Assembly: GCF_001667505.1 (NCBI RefSeq)
Contig: NZ_LZHZ01000063.1
Location: 248,001 to 312,000, forward strand
Reading direction: 5' to 3'
Length of the DNA stretch: 64,000 bases
Source of the DNA: Mycobacterium sp. ACS1612
GTDB taxonomy: Bacteria; Actinomycetota; Actinomycetes; Mycobacteriales; Mycobacteriaceae
Notes under the pieces: model-generated
The model's input: only the letters and a program-made list of their open reading frames with translations
Databases searched by the model: none
Told to the model about the DNA's origin: nothing
Part shown: piece by piece, positions 35,081 through 43,487 of the stretch
Numbering within the stretch: the stretch's first letter is position 1
Layout of the letters: every line of letters begins with the position of its first letter
Translations under genes and position numbers: made by a program

Positions 35081-36431
35081 CTGCGGGCACCGTCTGTTTC
35101 AGCAGTACCGACACGTCGTCGAGTTCGTCGACGTGCCAGCAGTTGTCCAGCAGTCGTTCGGCGCGCTGTGCGGCGAGCACCGGCGTGACCAATTCGCGGA
35201 ACTTGGCGGACAGTTCGTCGTCGCTGAGCGGCGCCGCGGCCGTGCCGCGGTTACCGCGCACCTCGGTGGCCAGGGTGCGTCCCGACGCCAGCGTGATCTC
35301 GACGTCGGCGTCCTGCTTGCCGATCGCGGGGTCGGAGACCACCTTCACCCGATCGCGGAGGTCGACCACGTCGGGCCGCGCCAGTATCTCGGCCGCCAAC
35401 TCGTCGTTGCCGAGCCTGCGGAACACCACCGCGGCGGCCGCGCAGTGCCGCAGGCTGAACTTGGCCTGCATCGGGGTGGCCGGCTGCGGCAGATCGGTGA
35501 ACCGCGCCGCAGGCGGCGAGACACGCACGTTGATCACGTTGACATCGTCTGCGGCGACGTCGTTTTCGGTGACCAACGCGATCACGCCGTCGACCATCGG
35601 ATGGGTCAAAGACCCGCTCGGGTAGAGCTTGTGACCGTTGCTGGTCAGATTCCAGCTCTCGCCGAGTTGCGCGGTGATCTTCTCGGGGGCCGGCGCGGCG
35701 CTCATCACCGCGAGGTAGCCGAAATCCCCTTCGAGCACCTTCGGGCTGGCAGTCAGGTGATGCGCGGCCAGGGTGGCCGCGAGCACGCCGTCCATCGCGG
35801 CCTTACCGGGATGCATGCTCTTCAGGTCACTGCCCGCCATGATCCGCAGACCTGCGGCCTGGGTGGCGCCCGCGGCCATCGCGTGCTCGATCTGCTCACC
35901 GTTGCAGCCCATGGTGCGCGCCGCGGCGGCGGCCGACCCGACGTGCCCCGATGTCCCTGTCACATGCCAGCCCGCGTCGTAGTGCGTCTGGCCCGCCGCG
36001 TGCGCCACCCGGGTCTCCACCTCGAAGCCGAGCGCGAAACTGGTCAGCGCGTCGAGGCCGCTGACCGGCCGATCGTCGGCGACGGCCAGGATCGCCGGCC
36101 ACACCGAGCAACTGCCGTGCACGGTGGTGCCAGGCGGGTTGTACACGTCGTCGAGGTCGAGCACATGGGAGGCGAACGCGTTGAGGAACGCGGCGAACGG
36201 TGGCGATACCCGCATGCGGGTGCCGACAACCGTTGCGCTTCCCCCTTTTTCAGAGGCCGCGATGGCATCGCGCGCCCGCCGGGTGGCGTCGTCGGCCGAC
36301 CCCGCGACCGTGACGCCGATGTGGTCGACGAGTGCTCGGCGCGCAGCGTGCGTGACGGCGTCGGGAATCTGTCCGGGTTGCTGCTGGGCGACGAACGCCG
36401 CAAGGGCAGAAGTGGGACCGGTGTTGGTCAC
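35073..36431 (-). CDS. MmgE/PrpD family protein, paralogue 3
   Basis: 452 residues from GTG 36431, overlapping the stop of the substrate-binding protein gene as GTGA. PrpD blocks are FASHVLDLDDVYNPPGTTVH, HYDAGWHVTGTSGHVGSAAA, NGHKLYPSGSLTHPMVDGVI and PMQAKFSLRHCAAAAVVFRR. Being in the transport operon, it is the paralogue most directly linked to the imported substrate. The reaction is unknown, as for the other two. Confidence 0.88.
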   Translation of the reverse strand: MTNTGPTSALAAFVAQQQPGQIPDAVTHAARRALVDHIGVTVAGSADDATRRARDAIAASEKGGSATVVGTRMRVSPPFAAFLNAFASHVLDLDDVYNPPGTTVHGSCSVWPAILAVADDRPVSGLDALTSFALGFEVETRVAHAAGQTHYDAGWHVTGTSGHVGSAAAAARTMGCNGEQIEHAMAAGATQAAGLRIMAGSDLKSMHPGKAAMDGVLAATLAAHHLTASPKVLEGDFGYLAVMSAAPAPEKITAQLGESWNLTSNGHKLYPSGSLTHPMVDGVIALVTENDVAADDVNVINVRVSPPAARFTDLPQPATPMQAKFSLRHCAAAAVVFRRLGNDELAAEILARPDVVDLRDRVKVVSDPAIGKQDADVEITLASGRTLATEVRGNRGTAAAPLSDDELSAKFRELVTPVLAAQRAERLLDNCWHVDELDDVSVLLKQTVPADG

Positions 36432-37423
36432 TGATCCTTCCTCAGGCCGAGTCCCTGCAGCAGACCGCCGACGATGTCGGTCTGCTCCTTCAGATACGCC
36501 TCGAACTTGTCGTCCTGGAGGTTCTGCGTCACCAGGCCGTCTTCCTTGATCAGGTTCTTCCAGGCGTCGGTCTCGACCATCTTCGTCAGGTCGTCCTGGA
36601 ACTTCTGCACCGCATCCGCCGGCATGTCGGGTGCGCCCATCACGGCGCGGAACTGCACGGGCACCTTCGCGGTGTCGATGCCCTGTTCCTGCGTGGTGGT
36701 GACATCGGGGAAGGCGTCCAGACGCTTGTCGCCGATCACGGCGATCACCTTGAGTTGTCCCGCCTTCACCTGCTCAGCGACGTCGGACGCGCTGCCGAGC
36801 ATGATGTTCGCGTCGTTGCGCAGTAGCGCGGTGATGCGCGATCCGGTGTCCTCGAAGGACAGGAACTTCCACTTGGCCCCAAGGCCGTCCTGCAGCACCA
36901 ACCGGGTCAGCGCGTCGTTGGCTGTGCTGGAACCGCCTGCCTGGACCAACGTGTCCGGCGCCTTCTTGGCGGCGGCGACGAAGTCGGCGAACGTGTTGAA
37001 CGGCGACTTGGCGTTGGTCACCACGACCTGAGGTTCGGTGGCCACCAACGTGATCGGAGTCAGCTGAGCCAGGCTGACCTTCGCGTTCTCGACGGTCATC
37101 GGGGTGGCCAGCCACGTCGGCGTGACCTGTGCGATCAGCCCCGCGTTGCCTTTGTGGTCGACCATGTACGACATGGCGCCGATCGAGTCGCCGGCAGGGA
37201 CGTTGCGCACCGGCCAGTTGGTGTCGATGATCTTGTTCTCGTACATCACCTTGATCATCTGCCGGGTGAAGACGTCACTGCCGCCGCCGACGGCGTTGTG
37301 CGTGACGACCTCGACGGGGCCGGACTTGCCGCCACCCCCACCGCCGCCGCTGCCGCACGCGACGAGGGCGACCAGCGACAGCGCCGCGATGAGCACGGTC
37401 AGCAGATGCCGAATTCGGATCAT
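36428..37423 (-). CDS. tctC: TctC/Bug-type substrate-binding lipoprotein of a TTT transporter
   Basis: 331 residues from ATG 37423. A lipoprotein signal peptide (LTVLIAALSLVALVAC) is followed by a glycine run and the Bug fold: AVGGGSDVFTRQMIKVMYEN near the ligand pocket, TLVQAGGSSTANDALTRLVL, and VMGAPDMPADAVQKFQDDL. It should capture a carboxylate outside the membrane and deliver it to TctA/TctB. The bound carboxylate cannot be predicted from sequence. It sits between tctA and prpD paralogue 3. Confidence 0.88.
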   Translation of the reverse strand: MIRIRHLLTVLIAALSLVALVACGSGGGGGGGKSGPVEVVTHNAVGGGSDVFTRQMIKVMYENKIIDTNWPVRNVPAGDSIGAMSYMVDHKGNAGLIAQVTPTWLATPMTVENAKVSLAQLTPITLVATEPQVVVTNAKSPFNTFADFVAAAKKAPDTLVQAGGSSTANDALTRLVLQDGLGAKWKFLSFEDTGSRITALLRNDANIMLGSASDVAEQVKAGQLKVIAVIGDKRLDAFPDVTTTQEQGIDTAKVPVQFRAVMGAPDMPADAVQKFQDDLTKMVETDAWKNLIKEDGLVTQNLQDDKFEAYLKEQTDIVGGLLQGLGLRKDQ

Positions 37424-37457
37424 GTCCGTTCCCTTCTTCGAAAACTCGCGAAATGAG

Positions 37458-38969
37458 TTACGCATCGATCTCCACCACCTGATCTCGAACCTTGCGACCG
37501 CGGCCGAAGGCCAAAACCACCAGCAACACGACAGCCAGGCCGATCAACGTCGCCGAGATGGGCCGCTGAAGGTAGATGACCGGGCTGTTGTTCGACAGCA
37601 GCAGTGACTGCCGGATCGCATTCTCGGCGATCGGTCCGAGCACAAAGGCGAGAACCAAAGGGGCAGGCGGGATGTCGAGTTTGCGCATGACATAGCCGAG
37701 CAGTCCGAAGACCACCAGCATGCCGACGTCGAAGATCGAGAAGTTGACGCTGTACACGCCGACCACCGAGATCAGCAGGATCGCGGGGTAGAGCACCTTG
37801 TACGGCGTGTTCAACAGCTTGGCGAAGAACGGCACCATCGGCAGGTTCATCACCAACAGCGCGATGTTGCCCAGGTACATGCTGGCGATGATCGGCCACA
37901 CCACGTCGGCGTGTTCGTGGAACAGCAGCGGGCCGGGGTTGAGGCCGTAGAGCACCAACGCGCCGAGAAGCACTGCGCCCGTGCCGGATCCGGGGATACC
38001 CATGGTCAGCAGCGGAACCATCGCACCGCCGGTTTCCGAGTTGTTCGCGGCCTCCGGCGCCGCGACGCCCTCGATCGAGCCCTTGCCGAACTCCTCGGGC
38101 GTCTTCGACGTCTTCTTGGCGATGATGTAGGAGACGAACGACGCGACCGTCGAACCCGCACCGGGCAGGATGCCGATCAGGAACCCGACGATGCCGCCCT
38201 GCAGCATGGCCGGCGTCGACTTCTTGATGTCTTGGCGGGACGGCAGCAACTCGCTCAGCTTCTTGGGCACCTTGAAGAGTTGCTTCTCGGCTTTGTCCTC
38301 GATGTTGATCAGCACCTCGCCGACGGCGAAGATGCCGACGGACAGCGCGATGAACTCGATGCCGCCCGCCAGTTCGATCTGGTCGCCGGTGAATCTTTGT
38401 GCGCCGGAGAACAAGTCGGTGCCGATGGTGGACAGGAACAGCCCGATGAACATCGCGATGAAGCCTTTGAGCATCGAGTCGCCGGCCAGCATGATGACGA
38501 GCAGGAGCGCGAACACCATCAGCGCCGAGTACTCCGGCGGACCGAAGTTGACTGCGACGTCGGCCGCGACCGGAGCGAGGAAGGTCAAGCCGATCACGCC
38601 GATGGTGCCCGCGACGAAGGACCCGATGGCCGCGATGCCGAGGGCCTTTCCTGCCCGGCCCTGTTTGGCCATCTCGTAACCGTCGATACACGTCACGACC
38701 GACGAGGACTCGCCGGGGATGTTCAACAGGATCGACGTCGTCGACCCGCCGTACTTCGCGCCGTAGTAGATGCCGGCCATCATGATCAGACCGGTTGCGG
38801 GATTGAACCCGGTGGCCAGCGGCAGCAGGATGGCGATGGTCGCGGGCGGCCCGAGGCCGGGCAGGATGCCGACGAGCGTGCCGAGTAGGCAACCGACGAG
38901 CAGCCACAACAGGTTTGTGGGCGTGATCGCCGCCTGCAGCCCGTGCAGGAGGCCTTCGATCGCGTTCAC
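37458..38969 (-). CDS. tctA: TctA large membrane subunit of a tripartite tricarboxylate transporter
   Basis: 503 residues from GTG 38969. TctA signatures are GTLVGILPGLGPPATIAILL, YYGAKYGGSTTSILLNIPGE and, in the second half, GFLIGILPGAGSTVASFVSY and MGIPGSGTGAVLLGAL. These are the two inverted PGLGP/PGAGS repeats that line the substrate path. About twelve membrane segments are expected. It is downstream of tctB by 19 bases and upstream of the substrate-binding gene. Confidence 0.93.
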   Translation of the reverse strand: MNAIEGLLHGLQAAITPTNLLWLLVGCLLGTLVGILPGLGPPATIAILLPLATGFNPATGLIMMAGIYYGAKYGGSTTSILLNIPGESSSVVTCIDGYEMAKQGRAGKALGIAAIGSFVAGTIGVIGLTFLAPVAADVAVNFGPPEYSALMVFALLLVIMLAGDSMLKGFIAMFIGLFLSTIGTDLFSGAQRFTGDQIELAGGIEFIALSVGIFAVGEVLINIEDKAEKQLFKVPKKLSELLPSRQDIKKSTPAMLQGGIVGFLIGILPGAGSTVASFVSYIIAKKTSKTPEEFGKGSIEGVAAPEAANNSETGGAMVPLLTMGIPGSGTGAVLLGALVLYGLNPGPLLFHEHADVVWPIIASMYLGNIALLVMNLPMVPFFAKLLNTPYKVLYPAILLISVVGVYSVNFSIFDVGMLVVFGLLGYVMRKLDIPPAPLVLAFVLGPIAENAIRQSLLLSNNSPVIYLQRPISATLIGLAVVLLVVLAFGRGRKVRDQVVEIDA

Positions 38970-38988
38970 CGGTCGGCTCCGAAGTCGT

Positions 38989-39549
38989 TCAGTACCACAG
39001 GGTTCCTCCAGGCAGTTGCACCTCGAGCAAGGTGTCGAAAAGGAAGTACATGGCCGGCGGCAACAGCAGTAGTGTGATGATCAGCGGAATGGATCGAATC
39101 CGCTCGACGACGACGATCACCAACAGCACCAGCACCTCGCCCGCCACCAGGAAGCCCAGCGGCTCGATCAGGAACGCGCAGATCGCCAGCGCAAACCACA
39201 CCAGCAGGGCGCGGCCAAATCCCTTGAGAGACAAGGAAAGCGTGGGCGCCTCTCCGCTGCGCGCCTTCGGGCCGAACAGCCAGACCGCGGACAGGGCCAA
39301 CCCCAGCCCGATCAGACACGTGGTGAGCAGGACGGGAAGGTAGCCCGGCCCGGGTTCGTTGTTCGGACCGCGGAACTCCAATTCGGTGCGACTCTTGTAG
39401 AGCAGCCAGGCTCCGACGCCGGCGATGACCAGGCCGAGGACCACATGGATCAGGCGCGTGAGCCGGGCCTGGTGGTCGTGGACGCTGTCATCGGAAGGGC
39501 TCGGCTCCGGCGAGAGCTGTTCGGCGGGCCGAACGATCTCCTTCTCCAT
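38989..39549 (-). CDS. tctB: TctB small membrane subunit of a tripartite tricarboxylate transporter
   Basis: 186 residues with four hydrophobic segments (VVLGLVIAGVGAWLLY, LLTTCLIGLGLALSAVWLF, LLVWFALAICAFLIEPLGFL, IPLIITLLLLPPAMYFLF), the TctB topology. The N-terminal 30 residues are polar and acidic. It is first in the operon, 30 bases downstream of the CGGAA-N5-TTCTG element and divergent from the IclR gene. Confidence 0.88.
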   Translation of the reverse strand: MEKEIVRPAEQLSPEPSPSDDSVHDHQARLTRLIHVVLGLVIAGVGAWLLYKSRTELEFRGPNNEPGPGYLPVLLTTCLIGLGLALSAVWLFGPKARSGEAPTLSLSLKGFGRALLVWFALAICAFLIEPLGFLVAGEVLVLLVIVVVERIRSIPLIITLLLLPPAMYFLFDTLLEVQLPGGTLWY

Positions 39550-39578
39550 GCAGACCTCTTAGTCGGATGTCTTGTACG

Positions 39579-39593
39579 CGGAAATAACTTCTG
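39579..39593. promoter_or_regulatory. IclR-regulon candidate operator, CGGAA-ATAAC-TTCTG
   Basis: The 15-base element has the same half-sites and spacing as the core of the palindrome at 33003-33017. It lies in the 157-base region between divergent tctB and iclR genes, where an autoregulated IclR protein would be expected to bind. Confidence 0.65.
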
Positions 39594-39706
39594 CTGTGAG
39601 AAAACTTAGGAGGGTGGCACCCCTGTGTCAAGCATCACTTTCGGCCCATCACAAGGGAGATCGTGCATGCGCAACCTCGGGTACCGCGCGAAGGTAAGAT
39701 TCTTCT

Positions 39707-40510
39707 ATGCAGAAGTCGCGACCGGAGAGCGAAACCGGCCCCGCCTACCCGATCGCCTCGGTCAACAACGCGCTGTTGTTGCTGCTGCTGTTCCGAGAGC
39801 AGCCACGGGTCCGGCTCACCGACGCATGCAAGTACCTGGGGGTGGCGCATTCGACGGCCCACCGCTTGCTCGCCATGTTGGCGCATCACGGCTTTGTGCA
39901 GCAGGAACCGGTTACCCGGGCGTATGTCGCGGGCCCCGCGCTGGTGGAGGTCGGACTCGCCGTGGTGGGTTCCCTCGACGTTCGCGAGCAGGCGAGGCCC
40001 GTCATGGAGGAGCTTGCCGCGGAGACCGGCGAGACCGTGCACCTCGGTGCGCTCGAAGGAAATCAGGTCCGCTACGTCGACGGGGTCGAGTCCGAACGCG
40101 CGCTTCGGGTGGTCGCGCGGACCGGAACCCTGGCCCCCGCGCATTGCACCTCGCTGGGCAAGGCTCTGCTGGCCCAGTTGACCGATGACCAGGTGTGCCG
40201 GTTGTACCCGACGTCGGCGGAACCGTTCCCGGCCCGCACGGACAAGTCGATCACCACCCAGGCCAAGTTGTTGAAGGAGTTGGCGAAGGCCAGAATGCGC
40301 GGCTATGCCGTCAATTCGGGCGAAACCGAGGAGGACGTAGGTTCGGTGGCCGTCGCGTTTCGCGACTTCGCGGGCCGGCCTGCCGCCATCGCCGTGGCGG
40401 CACCGACGAGTCGGCTTACCGCGCAACGGGTTTCACGCATCGGTGAGCTGATGATCGAGACGATATCGCGGACGCCGATGTCGCCGGGTGCTCAGGCGCC
40501 TGCGGACTGA
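39707..40510 (+). CDS. IclR-family transcriptional regulator
   Basis: 267 residues. The winged helix-turn-helix is at about residues 16-77 (YLGVAHSTAHRLLAMLAHHG). The IclR effector domain contains LAAETGETVHLGALEGNQVR, the FPARTD loop and GYAVNSGETEEDVGSVAVAF. IclR proteins typically respond to a small organic acid and control adjacent transport and catabolic genes. Divergence from the tct operon and the repeated 15-base element make it the likely regulator of the whole 31.6-42.2 kb island. Confidence 0.9.
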   Translation: MQKSRPESETGPAYPIASVNNALLLLLLFREQPRVRLTDACKYLGVAHSTAHRLLAMLAHHGFVQQEPVTRAYVAGPALVEVGLAVVGSLDVREQARPVMEELAAETGETVHLGALEGNQVRYVDGVESERALRVVARTGTLAPAHCTSLGKALLAQLTDDQVCRLYPTSAEPFPARTDKSITTQAKLLKELAKARMRGYAVNSGETEEDVGSVAVAFRDFAGRPAAIAVAAPTSRLTAQRVSRIGELMIETISRTPMSPGAQAPAD

Positions 40511-41694
40511 GCACCGCGGCGCGCGCTTGCGAAGCCCGAGGCGGCGGTCGCCAGCATGACCACCGCCAGCAGCACGAAGGCCGCCTCGACTCCCCACACC
40601 CCTGATATGGCGCCTGCGACCGCGAGGATGAACGCCTGCCCGACGCGGTTGGTGGCCACGCGCAGGCCCAACGCCGAGCCTCTGCTGGTGTCGTCGACCA
40701 GGTTGACGACCCAGTCCATGGTGGTGGTCTGTGACAGACCGAGCGCGAAGCCCAGCACCGACATCGCGATCATCATCGGTGCGAGGTTGCCGCTGATCGC
40801 GAGGACCAGCAGGCAGCAGGCGGCGACGCCGGTCGCGACCACGGTCAGCCGCACATTCGGGATCCGGCGGACGAAGAACGGCGTCGCAGCCCGCGCGAGA
40901 AGGGCTCCGCTGGAACTGATGCCGAGCAGGATGCCGACTTGTGACGAGGTCAGCCCGACGGCGACGCCGAGCAGTGGCACGTAGACCAACAGCAGATCGA
41001 CACCGCTCTTGGCGGAGAAACTCGTCATCAAGGCCGCGGTCATTCCTTTTCTGCGCAGCAGACCCCACACCCGTTCGGCCTTGCCCTCACGCACTGTCGA
41101 GGGCTGGATGCGGGTCTTCAGCGCGATCGCGGCGGCAGGCAGGGCTGCGACAAAAGCCCACGCCGCGACCAGCAGGGCCGACGAGGTGGATGAGACGCTG
41201 GGCTGTTCGGTGTGGCCGATGATCACGCCGCCGACGACCGGTCCGATGATCTGGCCCAGCGCCGAAACGGTGGTGAGGGTGCCGAACCTGCCGATGCGCG
41301 CGATCGTGCTGTCGGCCTGGGCCATGATGCTCTGCCCGCCGATGGTCGCGGAGGTGTGTCCGATGCCGAGCGCGGTGGTAGCGAGCGCGATGGCCCAGAC
41401 CTGTTCTGCGACAACAAGGGCGAAAGCCGATGCGGCCCCGATGGCAAGTCCGAGGCCCAGCATGACCGCGGGGTGGTGGCGCTCGGTCCACCTGCCGAGG
41501 CTGACGGCAAGCACGATCGGCGGGACGGCGAAACATGCGGCCGTCACGCCGACCGTGGCGCCGTCAGCGCCAAGGGCGAGTAGTCGGTACGTCGACACCG
41601 GCCGGGCCAGGGTGACCGCGACCTGAAGCAGGAAGATCCCTGCGATCGTGCCGAGAAGCCACAGCGGCGGAAGCGAGCGGCCCCTGGTGCTCAG
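40492..41694 (-). CDS. MFS transporter, probable CTG start
   Basis: About 400 residues from CTG 41694, twelve hydrophobic segments. The first standard start is GTG 41598, but this would delete the first membrane helix encoded upstream (LPPLWLLGTIAGIFLLQVAV). CTG 41694 overlaps the stop of the VOC gene as CTGA, implying coupling. MFS features include LGRWTERHHPAV at the loop 2-3 position and LGRGSALGLR-like SRGSALGLRVATNRVGQAF. It may import or export an intermediate of the island pathway. Convergent with iclR, overlapping 19 bases. Confidence 0.82.
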   Translation of the reverse strand: MSTRGRSLPPLWLLGTIAGIFLLQVAVTLARPVSTYRLLALGADGATVGVTAACFAVPPIVLAVSLGRWTERHHPAVMLGLGLAIGAASAFALVVAEQVWAIALATTALGIGHTSATIGGQSIMAQADSTIARIGRFGTLTTVSALGQIIGPVVGGVIIGHTEQPSVSSTSSALLVAAWAFVAALPAAAIALKTRIQPSTVREGKAERVWGLLRRKGMTAALMTSFSAKSGVDLLLVYVPLLGVAVGLTSSQVGILLGISSSGALLARAATPFFVRRIPNVRLTVVATGVAACCLLVLAISGNLAPMMIAMSVLGFALGLSQTTTMDWVVNLVDDTSRGSALGLRVATNRVGQAFILAVAGAISGVWGVEAAFVLLAVVMLATAASGFASARRGAQSAGA

Positions 41695-42083
41695 AACTTC
41701 CAGCCACGCTCCGGCGTGGCGACGTCGACCTCGACACCGTCCGGATCACGGAACTTGAAGAACCGCGGCGGGTCTGCCGCTTCTGCACCGTAGACCTCGA
41801 TGCCGCGGTCCTTGAGCGCACGCACGACGGCGCCGGTGTCTTCGATCGTCACGCCGATGTGGTTGGGGCCCATCGCGCCGTAGGTCCATTCGGACCGCTC
41901 GATCTCCGGGTTGGGTTGCAGCAGCGAGTAGTTCACCTCGCCGTCGCTGAGGTCGAGGGCCTTGCCGGGGTAGTGGCCCGGCGTCCGTGCGTCGCCGAGA
42001 CGCTTGAAGCCCAGCACGTTCTCGTAGAACTCGGCGGTCCGCTCGAGGTCTTGTACAACGATTCCGAGGTGTCTGATGCGCAC
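41691..42083 (-). CDS. VOC-superfamily (glyoxalase-fold) protein
   Basis: 130 residues with one pair of VOC modules. The first metal ligand is probably His5 in MRIRHLGIVVQDL, the second lies near NHIGVTIEDT, and the acidic ligand is Glu in RDPDGVEVDVATPE. This set fits lyases, epimerases or dioxygenases of the family. In a polycarboxylate gene set an epimerase or lyase is the simplest guess, without proof. The element AGGAA-N5-TTCTG stands 44 bases upstream. Confidence 0.85.
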   Translation of the reverse strand: MRIRHLGIVVQDLERTAEFYENVLGFKRLGDARTPGHYPGKALDLSDGEVNYSLLQPNPEIERSEWTYGAMGPNHIGVTIEDTGAVVRALKDRGIEVYGAEAADPPRFFKFRDPDGVEVDVATPERGWKF

Positions 42084-42126
42084 TGTTGTCTCCCTGTTCT
42101 GCGGTGAGTAACCATCTTCCGTACTG

Positions 42127-42141
42127 AGGAAAGCTTTTCTG
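42127..42141. promoter_or_regulatory. IclR-regulon candidate operator, AGGAA-AGCTT-TTCTG
   Basis: This is the third copy of the 15-base element, with identical spacing to those at 33003 and 39579 and one change in the first half-site. The centre (AAAGCTTTT) is itself palindromic. It lies in the promoter region of the VOC-MFS operon. Confidence 0.6.
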
Positions 42142-42185
42142 CAAATCAGACTCTAGGGCTGTCCGAGGTCCGAGTCAACGGCGTC

Positions 42186-43487
42186 TCAGCGACGTTCGAA
42201 GACGACCTGGCCCGCGACAACCGTCGCGGCGACCATCTGCGGGTCGAGTTCGTCGAGCACCTGCGCCGGCGGCGCAGACAGCAGGGCCAGGTCGCCGGGT
42301 TCGCCGGCCGCGAGGGCCCGTGGGTGGGCGGGCGCGTCGGCGGAGCCGCAGAACATCGTCAGCGCCTGTTCCGCGCTGACGCATTCCTGCGGCCCGAGTC
42401 GGGCGCCCGCGGCGGTGGTTCTGGCCACGGCCGCGCGCATGGTCGCCCAGGGGTCGCCGCGGCCGAATGGCATGTCGGTGGACAGCGCGACCTTCACCCC
42501 TGCCTGCAGCAACGACCGCAGTCGCCACAGCGCGTGGTGTTCCTCGGCGGGGACGTCGGTCAGATACTGGTCGCCGCGCTCGGCGACGAAGTTGGGTTGG
42601 GTCACGACGGTGACGCCGAGGTTGGTCAGCTCGGACACCATGTCGTCGGGCACGACGGCCGCATGCTCGATGCGGTCCTGCGGGTGCACACTCGCCGCAC
42701 GCAACGCCGACAGCGTGACGACCAGTTGAGCGGCCGTGACGCAGTGCACGGCGACCGGGGCCTCTTCGGCATGCCGTTCGGCGATCCACGCGGTGAGTTC
42801 GTCGAGGTCCAGTTGCGTGTCGTGCAGGATGCGCTTGCCCGGGGCCAGGCAGTGCACGCGCTGCAGCAGTTCACCGTGGCGATGGGCCTGCATCAGTTTG
42901 ACGACATCGCCGACTTCGAGGTCCGGTGTCGCATCGGTGACGCCGGTGACGCCTGCCGCGGCGAGCCTGCGGCTGACATCGGCCAGGCCACTTTCGTTGC
43001 GCTGCAAGTTATCCGACCAGCTACGGTCGGCGCTGCGCAACCGGCCGTCGGGATGGTCGGCCAGCCCGACCCTGTCCAGTCCCGCGGAGTTCAGCGTCCA
43101 CAGCACACCGCTGCGGTGCTGCACGCGCACCGGCAGCGCTGGGGACACCTCGTCGAGCACGTCGCGGTCGAGTGGTCCGGCGACGGCCTCGTGGTAGCCG
43201 ACGGCCCTGATCCACCCGTCGCCGCCGACGGGGGCGGCGGCCAGCGCGCGGGCCAGATCGTCGCGGTCGCGCACTTCCGCGGGTCCGACGCGGGCGGAGG
43301 TCAGCGCCGCGGCGGCCGAGCGCAGGTGGACATGATGGTCGTGCAGGCCGGGGATGGCGGTGGCGCCCGCGGCGTCGAGTACCTGCTCTCCGGTGTCGGG
43401 CGTGAGTGCGCCGACGCCGAGGATCCGCTCGCCGACGCGGATGTCCGCGGGGGTGCCGTCGAGCAATGTCGCGCGCTGAATCAGCAT
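42186..43487 (-). CDS. Amidohydrolase family 3 protein (YtcJ-like)
   Basis: 433 residues from ATG 43487, overlapping the CoA-transferase stop by seven bases. Metal-binding HxH is in AIPGLHDHHVHLRSA, the later His in PVAVHCVTAAQ, and DRIEHAAVVPDD and the catalytic Asp in ALSTDMPFGRGDPW follow. The N-terminal and C-terminal strands (DIRVGERILGVG, VVAGQVVFERR) form the usual composite beta sandwich. It hydrolyses an amide or cyclic amide of unknown identity. Third gene of the Rv0216-like operon. Confidence 0.88.
   Translation of the reverse strand: MLIQRATLLDGTPADIRVGERILGVGALTPDTGEQVLDAAGATAIPGLHDHHVHLRSAAAALTSARVGPAEVRDRDDLARALAAAPVGGDGWIRAVGYHEAVAGPLDRDVLDEVSPALPVRVQHRSGVLWTLNSAGLDRVGLADHPDGRLRSADRSWSDNLQRNESGLADVSRRLAAAGVTGVTDATPDLEVGDVVKLMQAHRHGELLQRVHCLAPGKRILHDTQLDLDELTAWIAERHAEEAPVAVHCVTAAQLVVTLSALRAASVHPQDRIEHAAVVPDDMVSELTNLGVTVVTQPNFVAERGDQYLTDVPAEEHHALWRLRSLLQAGVKVALSTDMPFGRGDPWATMRAAVARTTAAGARLGPQECVSAEQALTMFCGSADAPAHPRALAAGEPGDLALLSAPPAQVLDELDPQMVAATVVAGQVVFERR

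Noticed and set aside
31616..36431. Methylcitrate cycle operon
   Set aside because: PrpD-like genes are present in triplicate, but methylcitrate synthase and methylisocitrate lyase genes are absent, and the company is a TctABC transporter.
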